NCBI RefSeq assembly: GCF_001719065.1
Contig: NZ_LWAF01000003.1
Span: 124,001 to 188,000, forward strand
DNA: 64,000 bases
Source of the DNA: Fervidobacterium thailandense
Lineage (GTDB): Bacteria > Thermotogota > Thermotogae > Thermotogales > Fervidobacteriaceae
Direction: 5' to 3'
Shown: positions 61,151 to 64,000 of the stretch, piece after piece
Numbering within the stretch: the first letter of the stretch is position 1
Layout of the letters: the number at the start of each line of letters is the position of its first letter
Position numbers and translations under genes: made by a program
The notes under the pieces: generated by a model
What the model was told of the DNA's origin: nothing
Database searches by the model: none
Seen by the model: only the letters and a program-made list of their open reading frames with translations

Positions 61151-62350
61151 CTAAATTACCCATCTTCCGCCCAAAATAATTGGTATTTCCTTTCCATCTT
61201 TAATTCCGTACACGTTCATCGACGGATTACCAACCATGAAGTCAACGTGCGTAAGGCTGTTGTTCAATCCAGCTTGCTCGAAGTCACCGTTAAATTCTCT
61301 GACGCACGTTGGATACGCCCTTCCAAATGCAAAGTGGGCAGCCGCGTTTTCGTCGTAGAGTGTGTTGTAGAATATTCTTCCAAGCTTGTATATGGGTGAG
61401 TCGATATCAACGAGTGCAACTTCCCCGAGATACGAGGCACCTTCGTCCGTCGAGAGCAGTTCCTTGAGGACTTCCTTACCTTTTTTCGCGTCGAAATCAA
61501 CAACTTTACCCTTTTCGAACTTTAGCCAGAACTCGTCGATCACATTCCCTTGGTACACCAACGGCATACTACTGTGAACCACACCGTCCACGCCATACTT
61601 GTACGGAGCGGTGAAAACCTCTTCCGTTGGTATGTTGGGCAAGAACGCGACACCGTTTTCATCGTTTTCGATACCACTAAGCCATTGGTGATTGGGTGCA
61701 AGCTTCACGATCAAGTCCATTCCAGGTCCTTCGTACCTGAGCGCTTCGAACTTCTCGGAGTTTAAGATATTTTTTCGTCTCCTGAGGTCTTCCAGATGCT
61801 TCAGTAAATCGTCATAGCCATCTTCGTTCACCCTGGCCACGAACAAAATATCGTTCCACAACCTTTCAACGTCCTCTTCCCCGTACACCTTGCGTGCCCA
61901 CTCAGGGTTAGGTACACCAGCAACGCACCACCTATTCTTGTTCATCATCGTTCTTTCCATGACTTCTCTGAACGCAACCTGTCGCGCACGCGTGTAGATC
62001 CCGAGCCGTTGTGCGGGAACGTCCGAAAGTACATCCGCATAAGACCCGACAAGCGAGATCGAAGCCGCACCGGCTTCTAAGAAAGATTTAGGCATTGCAA
62101 CTTCCCAATCGTAAATGTTTTTGATTACTTCCTCCGAGGCTTTCAACAACTTTTGGCGTGTGATGTAAGTATCGTTCCAAACAACGAAAACCTCACCAGC
62201 TCCGAGATCGTAAGCTCGTTCGACGAGCAAACGCACAAAATCTTTGTGGTCAACCGAAGCGTTGACGATGAGTTTCTGACCCGTCTGTAGGTTGACACCG
62301 ACTTTAAGTATCGCGTCCGCGTAGTTACTGAGCGCTTTTTCCGATACCAT
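61151..62350 (-). CDS. M29 family thermophilic aminopeptidase (AmpS/AmpT type)
   Basis: 399 residues, the family length. Metal ligands expected in the C-terminal half are visible: Glu in NIPTEEVFTAP, Glu in YLGEVALVD, His in ENAAAHFAFG and His/Asp in LTHVDFMVG. It removes N-terminal residues from peptides in the cytoplasm. AGAAGGGAG precedes the ATG. It follows a small membrane-protein gene by 24 nt. Confidence 0.95.
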   Translation of the reverse strand: MVSEKALSNYADAILKVGVNLQTGQKLIVNASVDHKDFVRLLVERAYDLGAGEVFVVWNDTYITRQKLLKASEEVIKNIYDWEVAMPKSFLEAGAASISLVGSYADVLSDVPAQRLGIYTRARQVAFREVMERTMMNKNRWCVAGVPNPEWARKVYGEEDVERLWNDILFVARVNEDGYDDLLKHLEDLRRRKNILNSEKFEALRYEGPGMDLIVKLAPNHQWLSGIENDENGVAFLPNIPTEEVFTAPYKYGVDGVVHSSMPLVYQGNVIDEFWLKFEKGKVVDFDAKKGKEVLKELLSTDEGASYLGEVALVDIDSPIYKLGRIFYNTLYDENAAAHFAFGRAYPTCVREFNGDFEQAGLNNSLTHVDFMVGNPSMNVYGIKDGKEIPIILGGRWVI

Positions 62351-62374
62351 GCGAAACTCTCCCTTCTGTATATC

Positions 62375-62866
62375 TCAGTCGGTTTGGATTAAAGATAGTA
62401 TGAGTCCCACGATCAAAGCAAAGTATCCAATGTCCGGTGCGTTCGATCTCAACGAAACCAAGAAGGTCATCAGGGAAAGCACGTAAAACTTCAGCAGATT
62501 CCCGAACAGTCGCGCAATGTTGCGCTCCAGGGTGAATCGAGCATACTCTCTATGACTTACGCCGAGTGATAGCACGAGGAGTCTAAAACGCTTGTCGACT
62601 GAGTATATACCGACAAGTAACTTGTAGAGCTGATAGGTGAAAGCGAAAAAGCCGACAACGAAGAATATGAGGATCAAATTATCGAGGTAGTACCAGCAGA
62701 GAATCAACAATCCCGACGTCATTATATCGTTGAAAAGGTACAGCGGTTCGTATTTGAACCTCGCAAGTTTCAACGTTATCCTGTAAATCGTTATGAACGC
62801 AAATAAGCTACCAACGAGTGTGGCAAGTAATGCGCCGTAGAGAATATGCTGAAATGGTTCGAACAT
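62375..62866 (-). CDS. Hypothetical integral membrane protein
   Basis: 163 residues with four to five hydrophobic helices and a basic central loop (LLVLSLGVSHREYARFTLERNIARLFG, about 95-122). I do not recognise the family. The start overlaps the stop of the SPFH gene by one base (TAATG), so it is co-translated with it and with nfeD; a part in the same membrane complex is possible. Confidence 0.75.
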   Translation of the reverse strand: MFEPFQHILYGALLATLVGSLFAFITIYRITLKLARFKYEPLYLFNDIMTSGLLILCWYYLDNLILIFFVVGFFAFTYQLYKLLVGIYSVDKRFRLLVLSLGVSHREYARFTLERNIARLFGNLLKFYVLSLMTFLVSLRSNAPDIGYFALIVGLILSLIQTD

Positions 62867-63783
62867 TATTCTTTCTTTACCTCCGGTTTTTGCTCTTTGA
62901 ACAGCTCGGCTATTGCTCCAACGGAAGCGAGGATCGAAGATGTTTCAACCGGTATGAATATCTTAGTAGCCTGTCCGTTCGCTATGTCGCGTAGCGCTTC
63001 AAGGTACCTGATCGCGATGAGATCGTTCGTAGGATTACCTTCGTGAATTGCCTTGAACACGTTCAGTATCGCCATCGCCTGACCTTCCGCCTCGGCGATG
63101 AGTTTGTATTTGTTCGCCTCCGCAACTTTCTTGATGGCCTCAGCCTCACCTTCCGCTCTCAATATTGCAGCCTGTTTTTCTCCCTCGGCCTTAAGGATTT
63201 CGGACTGTCGAATACCTTCGGCCTCGAGTATCGCAGCCCTCTTAGTACGCTCGGCTTTCATCTGTTTGCTCATCGCTTCCATAATGTCTTTTGGAGGATC
63301 GATTTTCTTAATCTCAACACGCGTGATTCTAATTCCCCATTTGTCGGTTGCCTCGTCTAACACTGTTCTGAGCTTTGCGTTGATACTCTCACGCGATGTT
63401 AAGGTTTGGTCAAGCTCGAGTTCGCCGATAACGTTCCTCAGGTTCGTTTGCGCGAGTTTTATCGTGGCAAATTCGAAGTTGTTGACGTTGTACACGGACT
63501 TGAAGGCATCAGTGACCTCGTAGTAAATGACCGCGTCCACGACAACCACAACGTTATCTTTGGTTATGACCTCCTGAGGTGGTACATCAATCACGTGCTC
63601 ACGCATATCGACTTTTATCATCTTATCGAAGAATGGGATGATAAAGTGGAGTCCCGCTTTCACTTCTTTTTTGAATTTTCCAAGTCTTTCAATCAACCCG
63701 CGTTCGTAAGGTCTGACTATCCTGATTCCCGTTCCAGCTATGATAAGTAGCAAAACGGCTATCGCCAATAAAACAACGTACAT
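62866..63783 (-). CDS. SPFH/band 7 (stomatin-like, QmcA type) membrane protein
   Basis: 305 residues from ATG 63783 (GGAGGGAG 5 nt before; an upstream extension of eight codons is not used). One N-terminal helix (about 2-22), a band 7 domain (about 23-190, [21 protein letters not shown]) and a long coiled coil of repeated [19 protein letters not shown] type (about 190-250), as in flotillin- or stomatin-like microdomain proteins. The NfeD partner gene immediately precedes it, the standard pairing. Confidence 0.93.
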   Translation of the reverse strand: MYVVLLAIAVLLLIIAGTGIRIVRPYERGLIERLGKFKKEVKAGLHFIIPFFDKMIKVDMREHVIDVPPQEVITKDNVVVVVDAVIYYEVTDAFKSVYNVNNFEFATIKLAQTNLRNVIGELELDQTLTSRESINAKLRTVLDEATDKWGIRITRVEIKKIDPPKDIMEAMSKQMKAERTKRAAILEAEGIRQSEILKAEGEKQAAILRAEGEAEAIKKVAEANKYKLIAEAEGQAMAILNVFKAIHEGNPTNDLIAIRYLEALRDIANGQATKIFIPVETSSILASVGAIAELFKEQKPEVKKE

Positions 63784-63816
63784 GCTTACTCCCTCCTTTC
63801 GTATCAAAGTTGTGCC

Positions 63817-64000
63817 TCATTGTTGGCCTTGAGTTGTCTCTTCCGTTGTTTGCTTTTCAACCGATTTGACGACAACATGCGCGCCCTCGACCTTTAATAT
63901 CACAACTTTCTGCCCCTTTTCGTATTGTGCATCATCGTCGTCTGCCATCGCACGCCACATATCGCCGTTTACCTTGACAATACCGGTTCCCGCTTTGTTG
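63817..64000 (-). CDS. NfeD-like protein, C-terminal part (cut by the right edge)
   Basis: The last 61 codons are present. The residues GTGIVKVNGDMWRAMADDD and EKGQKVVILKVEGAHVVVK match the C-terminal OB-fold domain of NfeD proteins, followed by a Gln/Thr-rich tail. It works with the SPFH protein encoded 33 nt downstream. The membrane portion lies outside the window. Confidence 0.85.
   Translation of the reverse strand, partial: NKAGTGIVKVNGDMWRAMADDDDAQYEKGQKVVILKVEGAHVVVKSVEKQTTEETTQGQQ

Noticed and set aside
1-64000. CRISPR array, insertion sequence, prophage or integron
   Set aside because: I found no regularly spaced repeats, transposase, integrase or phage structural gene on reading the window, and gene order is that of an ordinary chromosome.

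Overview
The window is bacterial chromosome from a member of the Thermotogota, probably a Fervidobacterium-like or Thermotoga-like thermophile. I infer this from the gene content and protein style: an Rnf complex, a fliA-cheD-cheC-flhG-flhF-flhA motility cluster, a MalG-type permease with a very large insertion, an archaeal-type phosphoglycerate mutase (ApgM), an M29 thermophilic aminopeptidase and a DegV protein. Genes are tightly packed with many ATGA or longer overlaps, strong GGAGG-type ribosome sites and frequent GTG/TTG starts. Several promoters have an extended -10 (TGnTATAAT). I cannot assign a species from sequence alone, and I see no transposase, phage gene, rRNA or CRISPR array.

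Layout. (1) 1-20885, all minus strand: flhA-flhF-flhG-two PilZ genes-cheC-cheD-fliA-three uncharacterised genes-rnfCDGEA-pnp-M16 peptidase-hslU-malF-like-malG-like (cut by the left edge). This is a ~20 kb unidirectional run with almost no gaps. (2) 20886-21195: a gap holding a likely ~75-nt plus-strand small RNA with C-rich single-stranded motifs, its own extended -10 promoter and an intrinsic terminator. (3) 21192-32635, minus strand: mnmE; punA-MCP; and obg-nadD-dus-histidine phosphatase-small membrane protein-potABC. Two tRNA genes (Thr-CGU, Met-CAU) with a near-consensus promoter lie at the upstream end. (4) 32689-43242, plus strand: a secreted PHP phosphoesterase, then clpC-radA-degV-AhpD-like-polA, closed by a two-way terminator. 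radA contains a terminator-like hairpin plus T-run inside its coding region. (5) 43257-47435, minus strand: secreted esterase - secreted zinc phospholipase/nuclease-like protein - chemoreceptor. A Ca-loop protein (plus strand) is divergent from it. (6) 48491-53223, minus strand: an ECF transporter (S, T, A, A), a DUF429-like protein and an EVE-like/NucS-like nuclease fusion. (7) 53368-57330, plus strand: an HD-GYP phosphodiesterase, tRNA-Ser(GGA) with a terminator, rimP-nusA and a Fur-family regulator. (8) 57364-64000, minus strand: NfeD (cut by the right edge)-SPFH protein-membrane protein-M29 aminopeptidase-serine hydrolase-apgM-comEC.

The motility block combines export apparatus control (FlhA/F/G), c-di-GMP reading (two PilZ proteins; an HD-GYP hydrolase lies elsewhere in the window) and CheY-P/receptor adaptation (CheC/CheD) with the flagellar sigma factor. 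Rnf couples ferredoxin:NAD+ electron transfer to ion pumping, but rnfB is not beside rnfA here. The most interesting leads are the small RNA at 21120-21195, the intragenic terminator-like element in radA, the EVE-like/NucS-like fusion next to a DUF429 protein, the esterase-phospholipase-chemoreceptor operon, and three uncharacterised genes translationally coupled to fliA. All functional statements are inferred from sequence motifs; no search was run.
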